A DNA stretch of 64,000 bases from Naematelia aurantialba (taxonomy: Eukaryota > Basidiomycota > Tremellomycetes > Tremellales > Naemateliaceae), in the NCBI GenBank assembly GCA_021527695.1, contig JAKFAO010000004.1:1467001-1531000 (forward strand), given 5' to 3'. The notes under the pieces are model-generated. The model was given only the letters and a program-made list of their open reading frames with translations. It was not told the origin of the DNA and searched no databases. Position numbers and translations under genes: made by a program. Of the stretch, positions 41,701 to 54,465 are shown in pieces. Within the stretch, counting starts at the first letter, position 1, and every line of letters begins with the position of its first letter.

Positions 41701-42381
41701 CATGACCAATTCTATCCTTTGGACCTCTGCATCAATTTCTGACGCTATTCTCTGCACCGCCCGCATATTGTAGTGACCTCCTCCTTCGAACGGCGACACC
41801 AATGCAAGCACCGACTCGGATGCTTCTTCTTGATTCTCAGAGGCTTCTTCTTGCAGCTGCATAACATTCAATCCGGCCAAATTTGGCAGAAAGACGCCGT
41901 TCGCTGGGGGGCCCGACTTGCTCGCTGGCTTGACTGCAAGCGTATCGGTGCTTTGATTGGCAGGCAGAAAGGTCGTGAGCACATGGGCCAAAACAGGCCG
42001 CAGCTCTTTGGGTATTGGAGTATCTGAGTGTGATGGGGAGGTGATGGAGGTTACTATCGACGCAAAAGAAGGCGAGGAAGGTGGTTCGCCGCCTGTAGCG
42101 TATGTCGAACCGTCGGATGAAGGGTCGACATGGTCGTCTTCGTCATCGTCCTCTTCTTCATCGTCCTCTTCATTTTCCTCTGCCTCTACGCCTGGAGATG
42201 ATCCAGAGTTGCTGTTGGGAACCTTTCGGGCAGCACGAGGCTTGGACCTTGGGTACCCCTGCAAGGGCGAAGACATGAATGGCTTGAAAAGTACAGACGT
42301 TGCAGATGTTGAGGGAGGTCGTGCTTGAACAATCGAGAGAGTGATTCGTCGCCGCAGCGAAGTGGGTGCCATGTGTCTCAT
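38281..42381 (-). CDS. AAA+ ATPase of the Msp1/spastin clade with acidic insertion
   Basis: A single AAA module. Walker A is GPPGTGKTLLARAVA, Walker B is CVVFLDEVDALFG, then a sensor/arginine-finger region (IIGATNRPFDLDDAVLRRLPRR) and DGFSGSDLKHLCVSAALAAV. This places it in the meiotic clade (Msp1/ATAD1, spastin, Yta6/Sap1). The N-terminus (MRHMAPTSLRRRITLSIV) is basic and could be a mitochondrial presequence. A long region before the AAA core holds two acidic stretches and a helical domain. Between the small AAA subdomain and its usual last helix (FKAALSEIRPSS, WADQFG) lies an insertion of about 180 residues, including some 60 nearly pure Glu/Asp. About nine exons. Substrate and location are inferred. 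Confidence 0.78.
38586..38760. repeat. CTC/CCT trinucleotide repeat coding poly-Glu
   Basis: An almost pure (CCT)n/(CTC)n run on the plus strand, with a few TCC-to-TCG changes. On the minus strand it encodes the Glu-rich tract of the AAA+ ATPase. Such runs vary in length between strains. Confidence 0.9.
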
Positions 42382-43004
42382 ATCTGATGCCTGTCTAATG
42401 CTATGTCTATTATGCTGGATACTATGACGGAAGAGATGCGAATGCACGATGGAAGATGGAGTCTCTTGGAGTATGCGTACATGTCAGAGTGGGATTTCCC
42501 TTCTTCCTCCACGAGGTATTTCTTAATCGCTCCCCCCATATATGATGCCCGTTCCTCCCCAAATCTGAAACGCGTCGCATTTGCTCCCAAGTTGACTTTG
42601 TCGTTTTTCTGCGGCATCATCAACAAACACCACACCCTTCGTACTTGTCGTTATATCCCGACACGGCCGCTGGCCAGAGTGTCCTGGGGGGTAGGTACTC
42701 GTGGTATACCAGCAGTCACATCATCCTTCACGGGCCATACAACGAGTGTTAGGATTGTCACCTCTAAACACTGCTGCCATTCAAGGGCTGCCACATCAAC
42801 ATAATCGGCGTCGAGAGCTCGGACCCAGCAGCCCATTGAGCTCCCTCCCCGTTTGCCGTCAGCCGCGCATATACCGTCTTTATGTGGAGCAGCAGATAAT
42901 ATCCACACGACCGAAGCAAGAGCAACAAACAACATCCCATCGTTTACCACACAGACCGACACCACACGCGACGTGCTGGGCTGTCCCTGAGCAATCGCAT
43001 CATC
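42382..43004. other. Divergent intergenic region, AAA+ ATPase / TEM1
   Basis: About 620 bp with no convincing gene between two outward-facing starts. It holds both promoters. Confidence 0.4.
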
Positions 43005-43994
43005 ATGGGAGAGCAAGGATATACGTCCTCAGGATCTGGTAGTGGTCGAGTCTCGGGGGGAGAGGGTAGCGACCAGAATGCGTATGTGTGATCCTTGTGC
43101 CCCCGTAGGAGGACTGATATATCGTACAGCGTCGTGCTCAAGGTTGGTATGGTGGGAGATGCGCAGATTGGCAAGACATCTTTAATGGTCAAATACGTCG
43201 AAGGCAGCTTTGAGTGAGCTGGAGGCGCATGGTTGACGATCCGAGCTGACTGTCTTGGCAGCGAGGATTACATTCAAACATTAGGTGTTAATTTCATGGA
43301 GAAGACGATCAACATACGGAATACCGAAATCACCTTTTCTGTGAGAGGCTAAGGCTACATATGATCTCCATTATTCGGACGCGTGCTGACAGTGACGCAG
43401 ATTTGGGACTTGGGTGGACAGCGGGAATTCGTGTCCATGTTACCGCTCGTCTCAAATGATGCCCACGCGATACTGTACATGTTTGATCTCACACGAAAGG
43501 CGACTCTCAACAGCGTGAAGGAATGGTACAGGCAAGCGACGGGATTCAACAAGGTCAGGGTTCTCCTCTCATCGCAGCTCTCCAGATCTGTGGTCACGGC
43601 GAGTTCTCTGGACTGATTATGCACAGTCCGCAGCATCCGTGCTTATCGGCACCAAGTATGATATCTTTGCGTCATTGCCGAGAGAGGAACAGGAGGAAAT
43701 TACCAAACAGGCAAAGAGATTTTCAAAGGCGATGCACGCTCCCCTGGTACGCTCCTGATCGTTCTCCCCGTCGTCGTGCCGCCGGGGGTCACAGCTGATA
43801 AGTCAAGATATTCTGCTCCACGTCGCATTCCATTAATGTCCAAAAAATCTTCAAGATCGTCTTGGCCAAAGCCTTCGATCTGAAGGTGAGCCGTATCATC
43901 CGTTCCACCTGGTCAGGAGACTTATGCACGCCAGTGTGTTATTCCGGAGATTGACCAGGTTGGAGAGCCAATATTCCTTCACGTAGATTTATGA
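43005..43994 (+). CDS. TEM1: Septation/mitotic-exit Ras-like GTPase
   Basis: Orthologue of S. cerevisiae Tem1 and S. pombe Spg1, the switch at the spindle pole body that starts mitotic exit and septation. All G motifs are visible: GMVGDAQIGKTSLM (P-loop), YIQTLGVNFMEKTI (switch I), IWDLGGQREF (switch II, with the Spg1-type Gln), LIGTKYD (the NKXD position reads TKYD) and a C-terminal FCSTSHSINVQKIF. The N-terminus is Gly/Ser-rich. Seven exons join in frame; intron donors include GTATGT, GTGAGC, GTGAGA, GTCAGG and GTACGC. There is no C-terminal CAAX box, as expected for this family. Confidence 0.92.
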
Positions 43995-44203
43995 CATGAT
44001 GCGCAGAATCGTAGACCAGATTGAGGTGCCGGTCGGATGGGTGTATCTTGCCTTGTAGAACAGCCTCGGGCATATGCATGTACAAATTCAAAATTATCCT
44101 CAGCTCAGCAGCCTCAGACTGTCACCAGGAAGGATCGGTTCATTGCTGCAGCTCTGCGTTACTACAGCAATGTCTGCCGTCCAGATGAGCATGATAGTCT
44201 TTG

Positions 44204-47200
44204 TCAAGCTTCGAGATCCCGTTCAAAATGCAGTCCAGAGACATGATAGTTCTCTCCCAAAAGCCTATTCCACCATCAGTGGCACCAAAGTCTCCTGAAC
44301 AGATCTCACGTCTTGCAAGTCACCACCAGGCGATCGAGACGCGACATGATAGAAAAAGTCGTCGTCGTTCCCACAGCATAGCGCATGTAGTTGTCCGATT
44401 CAAGCACTGCCGGTTCACCCACTATGCCGGCAAGACACAAGCATTTACCCACCTTGTGCCGTTACGAGACTAGGCACCTCTCCAGTCTGATCTGAAGGGT
44501 CATGCGGGAGATCGAGACCCCGATACTTGCCTTTTCTCTGTGGACAAAATATGAGAAAGAGTCAGTCCTGAAAAATCACTTACAAACCGTTCAATCAGGG
44601 GCGCAGGAGTGATCTGTGGCAAGGCAGTGCCGGCTCGCAGACCTGACGAGCACATGGTCAAGACCGCGAGCACGTCCCCTAAGAATACTGGGTCTGAGAA
44701 TCGGGTTCGGTCTAAAAGTGCCTTCCGCCACGGTCGATCGAGCTGACCCAAGACGTGATTGAGTTGCGCTAGAAGTGACAACAGATCCTCGAGAATCTCC
44801 CGTAATGCCTATTGTCTGGCATCAGCGTACACTTCTAAGGAAGACACCCAACCAACCAGATAACGCTCTTCTGGCCAGCGCCCCCGAAGGGAGTACTCTA
44901 ATCTGGCACTAGCATGACGTGCTGAGAGCTACGCATATCAGCAATGGATCACCATCCATTTCCCTACTCACCTTTGCCAATTTACTCCTCCAGGTGAGTA
45001 TACTAGAGCGGCATGCCACATTTTCCTGCAAGTTGTAGTGAGGGCTATTGGCATACGACAGAATGTTGCAAAGCAATGACCCAGAGGCGCCAATGATTGT
45101 AGCGTAAGAGCTGCGAATCGCTCTCTTCCTCGAATACACAGGCGGCACTGAAGAAGAGTCAGCAGATAACATAGCCATGACTTCCGCGTACAGTATGAGA
45201 AGATCCACGCCGCCGTGATGCCGATCATAACACACAGAAATCTGCGCCAGGCAACATCGAATCCCCATCGAGCGTCGGTGAGCTCAACGAAGACACCATT
45301 AAGGTACGACTATCGTGTTAGATTGAGAGCATCCGGGGCAGACTTACGTAGCCTAAGCTTTAGTTAGCAAGTGCAAGCAGTCGGGGGAGCTCGACTCACC
45401 GACAACCAGGCCGAAAGTCACGGGAAGCATGACTGCTGTCAACACCGGTCCTGGAAAGTGTATTCTGAAGAACATCGCAACCGGAAAAGCTACAGCGCAT
45501 ACAGCACCCAGGCCATACCACGCCGGATGAGCTGAGAGCATACTTGAAGGAACAGCGGTCTTACAGGATTGCCCTGACCATTGCCGCAACCAATGTACCA
45601 AGCCACCATCCCCAATACGCAGCCCCAGAATGACGCAACGACACGACCCAACCACGCCGCCGTTGTATCACCCTACATTGTTAGCTCCAGATAGCTGGAT
45701 GTCTTCCACCTACTGAATAGATTGCGAGTGCTTGGTAGATCTCAGTTCAGCTTCCTGCATCTGCCCATTACTCTGGAGAACGAACTCAGTTGTGCCCTAA
45801 AAACGTTCAGCACGGGTAATAGACACGACATTCGGAACTTACATGATAGTAACCCAAATTCCGCGATTGTAATAATAGAAGGAGGCCGAGGAACTGATCA
45901 GAGTCAGTGGCATCTGTAGCTAAGCCTCCGATCATGGTCACTGACGCAATAAATTGCGGCAAAGTCGTTAAAGCGCTCAATATGCACGCCTTTGTCGCAA
46001 ACATGAAGCTTCGGCTGGTCAGAATATCGGGTACAGCAGCAAAGCGAGACAGCAGGTTGAGTGTTGGAGATTCCCATGGGCTGTATTCAGGATCCCGCTT
46101 GCGAGCCTCCCCGAGCATGTCATCCGAGTCTTCAGCATCGAAAGCGGCTTGAGGTGCCATCAGCGGGAAATAGCATATGTGAGTCAAGCTGTACCATCAT
46201 TGTCGTGACCATCGTCTCCATCGGTGAGGTGTTTTTCTTTATGCGAGCGTTTCAAGTGTTCCAACAGTGTCAATGGGCGAGGATACCAGAGGCGTTTTTT
46301 TGTTCGAACTTTGTCCAATCTCTCAATACTGCGTAAAAGTCGAAGGAGAGCGTCTGAGAATTCGATCTACAGCAGTGAGATGATGCCCAGCTTATGTGCT
46401 TTGGATACATACAAAATGGTACTGCGCAACAAAATTTTGGAACAGACCACGGTAATGCTTCTATCGCTGCGTCAGTCCCGTGCATATCATCCAACAAGAT
46501 TGACTCGCCGTTCTGAAAGCCGCATTTTCCGGCGTGGGCTGTGCAGGATCGAACATGTATCGGTACGGCTTGATAACCTGAAGTCTAGCTGTATGGAAAT
46601 CGTCCAGCTCGCTCTGCAGATTGCCCGATGCTTCCTCGAGCGCCAGAGTGTCATTCTTGGTGGCAATGTGCTGACCTCGTTTAGGAGGCACGGGCGAAGC
46701 TAGGCGGTCACGATTCACGTCTGTCAACCAATCCCCCACTGCTTGGAGCGACTGTTTACAAGCTTCCATCAACTGAAGGCTGGCCCCTGCAAGGAGACTT
46801 AGTTGTTCGAGAACTTGCTCGGTTTCGCTGCGTCATTCAGTCTAACTATCGTATCGCACACCTTGCTCACGGTGTATATTCTCTTTCAACGTCCATATAT
46901 ATTTGACTTTCATACACCCCGACAGGTTGCTGAGCTTTACGCAAGTGATCTAAAAGCGAGACATGACTCCCCCGTTGCTGGTGATGTGGAGAACCGCTCC
47001 TTCGATGCAGAAAATTGGGGATGTGAAATCGCCGACTGCCGAAGGTGATGCTGTCGTGCGTAGAGTCATCGCCATGCTCAGTGGCATCATGCGCGTGGTC
47101 GTCCTCATCGAGCGGAACGTCTTCCGAGTTCCGGTGGCTGTCTGGCAACTCTCGAATGGATGGGGCTCGAGAGCCTGGACGACTCTGGTTCACTTGATGC

Positions 47201-48883
47201 ACAGAAAAAGCCGAAGAGTCGATGTGGGTATGGAGAGCATTGGTCACGATCACGTCGAAAAAGAATGCCATCCCACCCGATCGAGTCTGCACGACAGCGA
47301 GAAGATCGAAAATGTCACGCATATCGCTACCCGACAGTCGACCGTAACTGATGTCGACCAAGAGATACCGCTGCTGGGCTTTGAGAGGAGGGACACCAGC
47401 GAGACTCGACAATAGCTGCGCGCGCACCGACTTGCTTTGCTCGGCCCATGCATCTAGCTTTCGCATAGATTGGTCCATGGATACGAGATCACCGGTGTGT
47501 AAAGCGTCATCCAGATGGCTGGGGCCATCACCCAACGATGCTTCGAATAATGACGTGGTCGTCTCCAGTGCCAGTCGAAGTGGGTCGACGACACCGGCAA
47601 ATTTGGCCTGGAACGAGTGTCCAACCGATTCCGGGAAAATGAGACAGCAAGCAAGGATCGCAATACCCCCTTGAACTGCCATTGGCAGGAAGAAGAGGAG
47701 GCCGGAAGTGTATTGCGCATTTGGATACAATGCACCGGTCGTGAAAGCCTTTGTTCCGTGAGCGAATTGACATATGCCTCAAGACAGAACTCACCACATC
47801 CATTAAGATACACGACAACACGAGGCAGAAGGTGGCTGGGCTGGGCTGGGTGCGTAGTTTGTACCATAGCTTATTCTTTCAGCCAGCATGCTCATGATCC
47901 GGGAGTCGCGCTTACAAAGAAGCCAGTACCGACAGCGAGGAAAACAGCGCAGACAATGGCAGACTTGGCCTCCAGATAGGTCGCATCGTTTATCTGATTC
48001 GTTGAACAGGATGTATGTGCATGTCTCCAAATACTCACTATCTTTGCTTGAAACGCCTTGGGATTGCTTCTCAGATCGGCGCTGCATGTTGTCAGCTCAG
48101 GACGTTCAGCATGTCCAACTCACAATCTTGCCTCAGCAGCGGCAACTTTTGCCGGATCCGTGGGTGTCCGCACAGCATGCGCTATGAGCACTCCAATAGC
48201 CGTCTACGAGCCATGAGGAAATGACAACCATCTGCGATTTTTTCACGTTTACTCACCCAAGCCCACGCAAGGCCAGCGAAGAAGTACAGATTGAGGAAGA
48301 GTTCCAAGCTCTGTACCACAGGAAGATGGGGCGGAACCATGAATCCCACAACAAGGACGAAGACTGAAATACCACTCAGTTTCGCCCAAATGAGGGCCGA
48401 CAGACTTACACGCAGCATAGCCAAGGACCTCCTCGACAGGGCGGATCAGCTGCAAGAGGAGTCCTATCCATACCTAGCTGATCAACTCCAGTCTGCGATC
48501 GATATCATTATGGGAAATCTCACAGCAATAGAACATCTGATGACCGGTTTTAAGTGTGACCATGTTAGCTTTAGCCCTACCCACGCGAACCATCGATGCG
48601 CGAGGATGAGGGCAAGCAGGCGTGGTAGTTGCAGCACGTTCCATCGCTGTTGCGTGTATTCGCGGGGCAGCTCAGCAAATTTAGCATGCTTAGGCGGGTA
48701 TTGTGGAGTGTCGCTACCATCCCTTGCATCGCTGGAGCGATCGAGGGGTGGTCGCTCGGCGGACGGTGGTCTGGCGGCCGGTGACAGCTGCGTGAGATTG
48801 ATCGACGAATTGGAATGCGCACGCAGCGCCGGGGACGTGACCTGAATTGCGGGAGCGGACAGCGAGTGGCCTTGGGTTGGCAT
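44204..48883 (-). CDS. Fungal ArAE/FUSC-type multi-span membrane protein
   Basis: A large membrane protein of the fungal ER-transporter/brefeldin-A-sensitivity type (aromatic acid exporter superfamily). Two blocks of membrane segments are seen. The N-terminal block has LSGISVFVLVVGFMVPPHL, LYFFAGLAWAWV and QYTSGLLFFLPMAVQGGIAILACCLIFPESV. The second block has LGAVCAVAFPVAMFF and VLTAVMLPVTFGLVVG. Between them is a cytosolic domain with helical segments and a His/Asp/Ser-rich loop. The C-terminus shows the family end block: SDNYMRYAVGTTTFSIMSRL, DRLVVTC, then LLGENYHVSGL after a last intron. More than ten short introns; not all junctions were fixed. The carried substrate is unknown. Confidence 0.75.
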
Positions 48884-49163
48884 CCAGAGGCTCCAGGACC
48901 CGAAGGAGCTAGCTATTCACAGGTAGACTAAGATGGAGGTGAATCGCTATGATGAGACAGCAAACCGATGGAAAAACGCAACACTCAGCAACCGGTACAG
49001 CCGGCGGGGCTCCTGGCGGTTTCTCAATATCCCGGGGATTGAGACGCGGAGCAAAGTACAGTACATGTACATATACAAGAGGACATCTGGGTATAACAAT
49101 GCGTGGTATGTATGTTGGAAGTCGGATATATGGGCCCGGAGAGTGAGTGCTGGGAAACGAGCG

Positions 49164-50577
49164 CTACGAACAGACCTCACCGTCTTCTGGCCACTCGATC
49201 TCAGGTAGTGGAGTTTTCCAGTCGACTAGATCAACATTCTCAGGTGAAAGCCATTGGAAAGAGAGAGACAAGAAAGCGCGAGCGAATCCCGGAAGATTAG
49301 TCTCGGACAGTATCGAGAGAGACAGATGGTCCATGTGAGGAACTGCAATGTTTAGTCTCCTTCAACCTGGAGAGCAGCAACATACCCAATCGACGCAGCA
49401 CGCTGTCTTTCAAGTTTGCCTCCCCTTGGCCCTTTCCCTTTCTCTTCTTCTTTGGTTTTGCAAAGTCAGTCTCAACATTGCGCTCACCACTTCCTCTGTC
49501 GTCAACGGATCGAGAGAAGCCTGGCAGATACTCCGCCAGATCATTCCCGAGGAGAAGTCGTCCAGGCGGTCCGGCTAATGAAGGGGTATAGTTGGCTGCT
49601 AATATTGATTCGTACAATGATCGACCGCAGTGAGGAAGATACAACAGATATGCCCGTTCCGCATTCAGCAAATGTCTGCCCAGCTGGATCGGTCAGTTGT
49701 CTGCGACGACCGCGCAACAGCCTCATTTACCAGATTTTCTTCAAGTAGCTTCACATGTAGGGCCGACAGTACTTTCTTATCGCCTTCATCCCATGCCGGA
49801 TCGAAAGCCTCAATGTTGGTAACAGGAGTCTGTACTTCAGCAAGCATGGTGCTACTCGCGGGAAAACGTACCTCGAGGCTGTCTATCAATTCAAGCAGAA
49901 AGGCAAGCTGAATTTGGGCTGTTCGATCGTGAAACGGTTTCCCCAGTCCAAGGCAGAGTATAGCTGAGTCACAAACCGCGGACTCCGGCGGGCGCAATCG
50001 CGACTTAATAAGCTCGATGAGGCCTGGTGGGACTCAACATCCGTTCCTTTCCAAACACGGACATACCATCCCATTCTGCACCTCCCCATTTTTCACGCAT
50101 CTTTATCCGCTTTCCATTGATGCTATCCAACGCTTGGTCCAACCGATCCTCGGTGCATAAATCGGCGGATGAAATCTTGTCCTTGAACCTTCCCTTCCCC
50201 TCTTTGCCAGTGCTGGGTTTGAACACCGTTCGGGACTTATTTCCAGGCTGCGGCAATTCATTCTCTCGCGTTCCTTCTCCGGTGCGAGGTGGCACGAGGT
50301 CTGGCTGCTTCTTCCCCACCTTTCGAGCCGCTTTAGTAGCGGCTGTCCTAGCTTCTTCTTCAGCCTTTTTTCTGAGCTCTCGCGCTCGACGTCTGTCGCG
50401 TTTGGAGATCTCGTTCGACTTATTCTCGCTGCCCCCCTCGCTCATATTGTCCGGTGTCACAGCGAAACTAGACGAGGGCAGTGGAGGAGATGAAGGAGAG
50501 GGTGGTGTCAGGGGTGCAGAAGCAATCAACGTGGACTTTAGCTTCTTCTGTTTCTTCTTTGATCTAGTTTTCCACAT
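49164..50577 (-). CDS. SRR1-like domain protein
   Basis: SRR1/Ber1 proteins act in microtubule stability and heme-linked or clock functions in different organisms; the biochemical role is unclear. Recognised segments are CLGLGKPFHDRTAQIQLAFL, PVTNIEAFDPAWDEGDKKVL, YLLYLPHCGRSLYESILAA and LLLGNDLAEY, which match the SRR1 block order. The C-terminus runs LSFQWLSPENVDLVDW to a stop at 49164. The N-terminal part (SKRDRRRARELRKKAEEEA and Lys-rich flanks) looks more like the tail of a JJJ1-type J-protein. The start is uncertain: ATG at 50577 overlaps the JJJ1 stop, and a later ATG is at 50445. The intron that joins AEWDG to LIELIKSRL is needed for the SRR1 core. Confidence 0.7.
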
Positions 50578-52145
50578 CAGCCTTCTTCAAAGCATCCCGC
50601 AAGACATCTAACCTTGATTGATGGTCCTCATCATCTCCAAGCTGTACGCTCTCAAGCTCTGCAGCCAATTCCGCATCTTCCGAAGCCGCATCTTCAGATC
50701 TTTCACCGAGACCGAGGTCATCCTCTTCTGCTTGCATTTCCTTCCGTAAGCGCCACACCGCTTGCTTGTGCTTTTTGCTTCTTTCGTGATTGGTCCAGCT
50801 GGCTTCACTCAGGAACGTTTTGCTGCAAGCGACACACTCGAAGGCCTCTCCGCCGTTTTGATTGCTCAATCGCACACCCGTTCCGCCTCCCTCTGGGTCG
50901 GCTGCGTCTTCCTCGTCACTCGAGTCAACTCTTACACGCTGCCAATCTTGTTCCTCGAATTTCGCCGCAGCTCTCATTCGTTCATGCTCGCGTCGTTTTG
51001 CCGCTTCAATCTCGGCGGCAGACGACTTCTGGCGATCAAAGCCGGCCGGAGTGTCGGCCTGGCTACGTTTGGAGTTTGCAGTCTTGGCTTGATGAGCTTT
51101 GTATCGGGGATCACGCTTCTGTAGAAAGAAGACCAGATTCTAGCATTATCAGCAAATTTCTTCACGAATGGGTACCTTGACAGTGTCGTTGTAATCCCGG
51201 CGATATTCTTCTCTGACTTTCTTATTCTCCTTTTCCATCAATCTCCTCATTCCACGATCATCCCCTCGGTCCGCGTCATACTTTTTTACCCACTCGAAGC
51301 GCTTCTCGGTAGTAAAGTCTCCCCAGACCAGATAGAAATCTTTCGCCCATGCTTGCTTTTCACGCTCTGCGCGCGTCAGACCAGGCGGAACAGCATAGGG
51401 GGTCGTAGAGTCGCCGAAACTTGGGTAGATAAAAGTATGAGACCCCTCGGGGGTATGCAGAGCCTCATCGGATGCGAGGAGGGCGAAGAGGCTCCGATAC
51501 ACCGAAAAGAAGCCCTATTCATGATGAGCAATGTGGATTTATGAGGGAATGAAGAACGAACCTCATTTGAATCGTCCATCTTCCGTGTCAATCGGGGATC
51601 AAAGAACCGCATGAGTTGCTCAAGGCGAACGCCGGGATCCCCAGGTTTCCGTTTGTTGAGCTTGGATTTAGGGTCCTCGCTTCCACGATCCCCGGCGCGA
51701 ACGTGGTCGTAAAGATCGTCGTCTGTGGTAGCGATGGGAGTATTTCGGTGTGAATCGTAAAATGCTCGCTCATTGGGATCACTGAGGATCTGTGGCAATG
51801 CTCAGCAAACGAGGTGCAACATTCAGGAGAGCGCGACTTGCCTCGTATGCCTGCTGGAGATCGGCAAAGTATTTGGTTGCTTCGTCGACGTTCTCAGGGT
51901 TTTTATCGGGATGGTGGATAAGCTTGTGCTACGTTAGCTTGGCAGCAAGGCATATGTGTATCACCTCACAGCGAGTTTCCTGTAGGATTTCTTCACGTTG
52001 ATCAGCCAAAATACAACTGAGAACGAGACAGTCTCACCTTGATTTCATCCTCAGTAGCATCTTCCTCGACCTGAAGCAGTGCATAGTAGCTAGGGGTGGG
52101 GGCTTTGACTGCATGATTCGAGGAACGAGACTCATCATTGCCCAT
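50564..52145 (-). CDS. JJJ1: J-protein JJJ1/DNAJC21 (ribosome biogenesis)
   Basis: Jjj1 stimulates Hsp70 ATPase to help release shuttling factors from late 60S ribosomal particles in the cytosol. The J domain is spread over the first exons: PTPSYYALLQVEEDATEDEI, KSYRKLAV, HHPDKNPENVDEA (the HPD motif) and LSDPNERAFYD. The middle part is typical of the family: GFFSVYRSLFALLASDE, FYLVWGDFTTEKRFEWV and DYNDTVKNLVFFLQKRDPRY. A C2H2 zinc finger follows (CVACSKTFLSEASW, NHERSKKHKQ). The frame stops at 50564 after KKADVEN, before any second zinc finger. Immediately downstream another frame continues with Lys-rich sequence of JJJ1 style, see findings. Confidence 0.88.
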
Positions 52146-52404
52146 TGCCTGTGTGGATTGTCCTCTTCCATCCCACAGAGGTTGGGTCCCAGTTTTTAGT
52201 ACCTTTCAACCACTCTGCCGCCACGTGAGACTCGCGTGACCGCATTTTATGGGGCCCCACCCAGTCGTCCGTCTTTACCCCCAGCGTTCAATCAACATGT
52301 CTACACATCATCAAACCGACAAGAGGGGATGCTCTACTTCAGACGCTCTACTTCAGACCTTGTCAACTCAGACCAGGAGTTGAGGGGGTGCTCTTGACGC
52401 AGCA

Positions 52405-53721
52405 ATGTCACTCAGGGAACCGCGCCCAGCGTCACGCACATCTCATCATCTCATCCCACCTGCTCCCAATAAGAGGTCGTCCATCTACACACCAGGCAGC
52501 GAAACACGGACCGCCTCGGCGACAATTCCCCCAGTTATCGGTAGCCCCCACACGTATTCATCACTTACAGTGATTAAACCTTTGCTTTAGAATCATTCTC
52601 AGCTGATCCGTCTTCAGGTGCATGAGCTCGAGCAGCAGTTACACGATCTGCGTAACGAGTTGGAGACAGCCGAGATTCTCTTGGCGGAGTCTCAGAAGTG
52701 AGAGACCATTGACCAACGCAGCAAACTACCTTATTGACATTTGGAAGAGATAACGAACAAAAGCACGAGCAGAATGAGCAGTACAAGTATTACGTCAAGG
52801 TCCGTCCAGAACCACAAATATCCAGGCAACTGAGAACTCATTATAACTAGGCCTTGGAGAAACTCCTCGATGACGTCCACGGTCCCACATGGCGTGTATG
52901 TCCCCAAGTGGAATCATTCCAGCTGATGGTGAAGAACGAGGTCAACGTCCCGCCTGCTCCTCATACGGCGACTGCTGTCTTCTCTGCCTCGACGCCACTA
53001 CCAAAGCCGGCTGCATTGAGCGCTCTACGTCATTCCGCTTCCCTGAGACTTTCCTCAAAACGCTCGTCCAGAGTCGGCCAGGTCCATCGAGTTTCTGGTA
53101 TGGATCTCGGTGAACTGAGACAGATTGACCAGTTTAAGAAGATTCCCGACCATGATGTAACACCTGGGGCTGCGATGAGAAGACTCCAAGGCAGACAGGA
53201 GATGCTCATCGATTCTCGGGAACAGCCCGAGTGGGTTGACGGAAGAGCTACCTCGACAGCTGCGAGGGACAGTACGGAACGAGCTTCAAGTTCTACAAAC
53301 AATGCAACGCCAGACGCCACCACCAACAGTGCCAACAGCTCCGATAAGCCCAAAGAACTCTCGACGTCCTCTCGTGTCTCTACTTTGGCAAGCGACGTCC
53401 TGCTATCCTCACAGATTGAGCGCCTGACTTGTTTAATGTCTGAGCTACCGCTTAGTCTTGCGAAGCAGGGCGCCACAAGGCAACCCCAAGATCCTTGGAC
53501 CGATGGCAGGGAGAAGGAGATTATCTTCTCGAAAGTACAGCGGAAAGGCATTCTAGATACTCTGGAAATCTTCGAATCACGTTTGGATGACAGGAGCAAA
53601 CAGATGACTGAGTTGTTAAAGGAGGTGAGTTCTTACCTTTACTTCGGGCATTGGGCTTAACATTGGTCAGGCTAGATCAGACTCGGATCGTTGGTGCGCC
53701 CTCGTTAGTGCGTCCAAGTGA
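52405..53721 (+). CDS. Unrecognised coiled-coil protein
   Basis: I do not recognise this protein. The first exon is Ser/Pro/Arg-rich (SRTSHHLIPPAPNKRSS) and likely disordered. Then a coiled coil (LIRLQVHELEQQLHDL, NELETAEILLAESQ) is split from a second short helix (NEQYKYYVKALEKLLDDV) by small introns. A long Ser/Thr-rich region follows, then a helical segment (QRKGILDTLEIFESRL, SKQMTELLKE) and a short last exon ending VSASK. The join between the first exon and the coiled coil is unclear; the only in-frame GT/AG option I see is 21 nt. It is divergent from JJJ1 with 260 bp between. A cytoskeletal or spindle role would be only a guess. Confidence 0.5.
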
Positions 53722-54465
53722 GGTGAAGTGCCGAACGCGCCAACCGCGCCTGTGTGCTTGACGGGTTGAATTTCGATTACCAAGTGCTCCGACGTGGTTC
53801 TCTCCCTGTCCGATGTAGCATCGCGCATGATGGGCGAAATCTTCTTTTGTGTTTCGGTCCCCGCTCTCTTAATCGAAGCTGAAGCTGAAGTCTGTCGAGT
53901 GGAAGGCAACCGACAGGGTCTAGACCCATTGCCGACAACCACCCTTGGCAGCACGACGCCGGGGACGTACGTGCGACGATCAGGCTGACCCCGTGTTGAT
54001 GATTGCACTCTATTGATCGTTAAGCAGCGCTCTTGATCGCAGAGCATTCCTAAAGTCCTCCGCCCTGGGTATTGCGGTCTGATTGCTGAACAGGTGCTAC
54101 TACGGGCCCCAAAGAAGATTTTGACTTCAGCAGGATCCCTCTTGCCTCCAAAGCCACGTAATCCTAACATCTGTAAGCCGAGTATAACTAACATCCTTTG
54201 AAGGGTCCGTCTTGGCCAGACTTTCTCTACAGGACACTTCCTTTCAGTGAACGCTCCGTGAATTCTCGTCAACGTTGGATGCACAGGAAGTGACCGGCTG
54301 GGCAGATTCCATCATTTTGCAATCTTCGGTTTTGTGCCCCCCTCCTGGACCCATATAAGTGAAGACGCTCAAGGTTATTATGTGCTTGAGCATCAACAAG
54401 AGGACTTAGTAAGTTAGAGTGAAGGCAGCTCCACTTGTGGCCACAGACACTGACGCACGCAGACC
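53722..54465. other. Intergenic region with an unsupported ORF
   Basis: 744 bp between the coiled-coil gene and the next plus-strand gene. A 205-codon minus-strand ORF (54284-53667) covers most of it and overlaps the end of the coiled-coil gene. It has no recognisable domain and I do not treat it as a gene. Confidence 0.4.

Noticed and set aside
53667..54284. 205-codon minus-strand ORF
   Set aside because: It overlaps the end of the coiled-coil gene, has no domain, and lies between two plus-strand genes. It is more likely chance.
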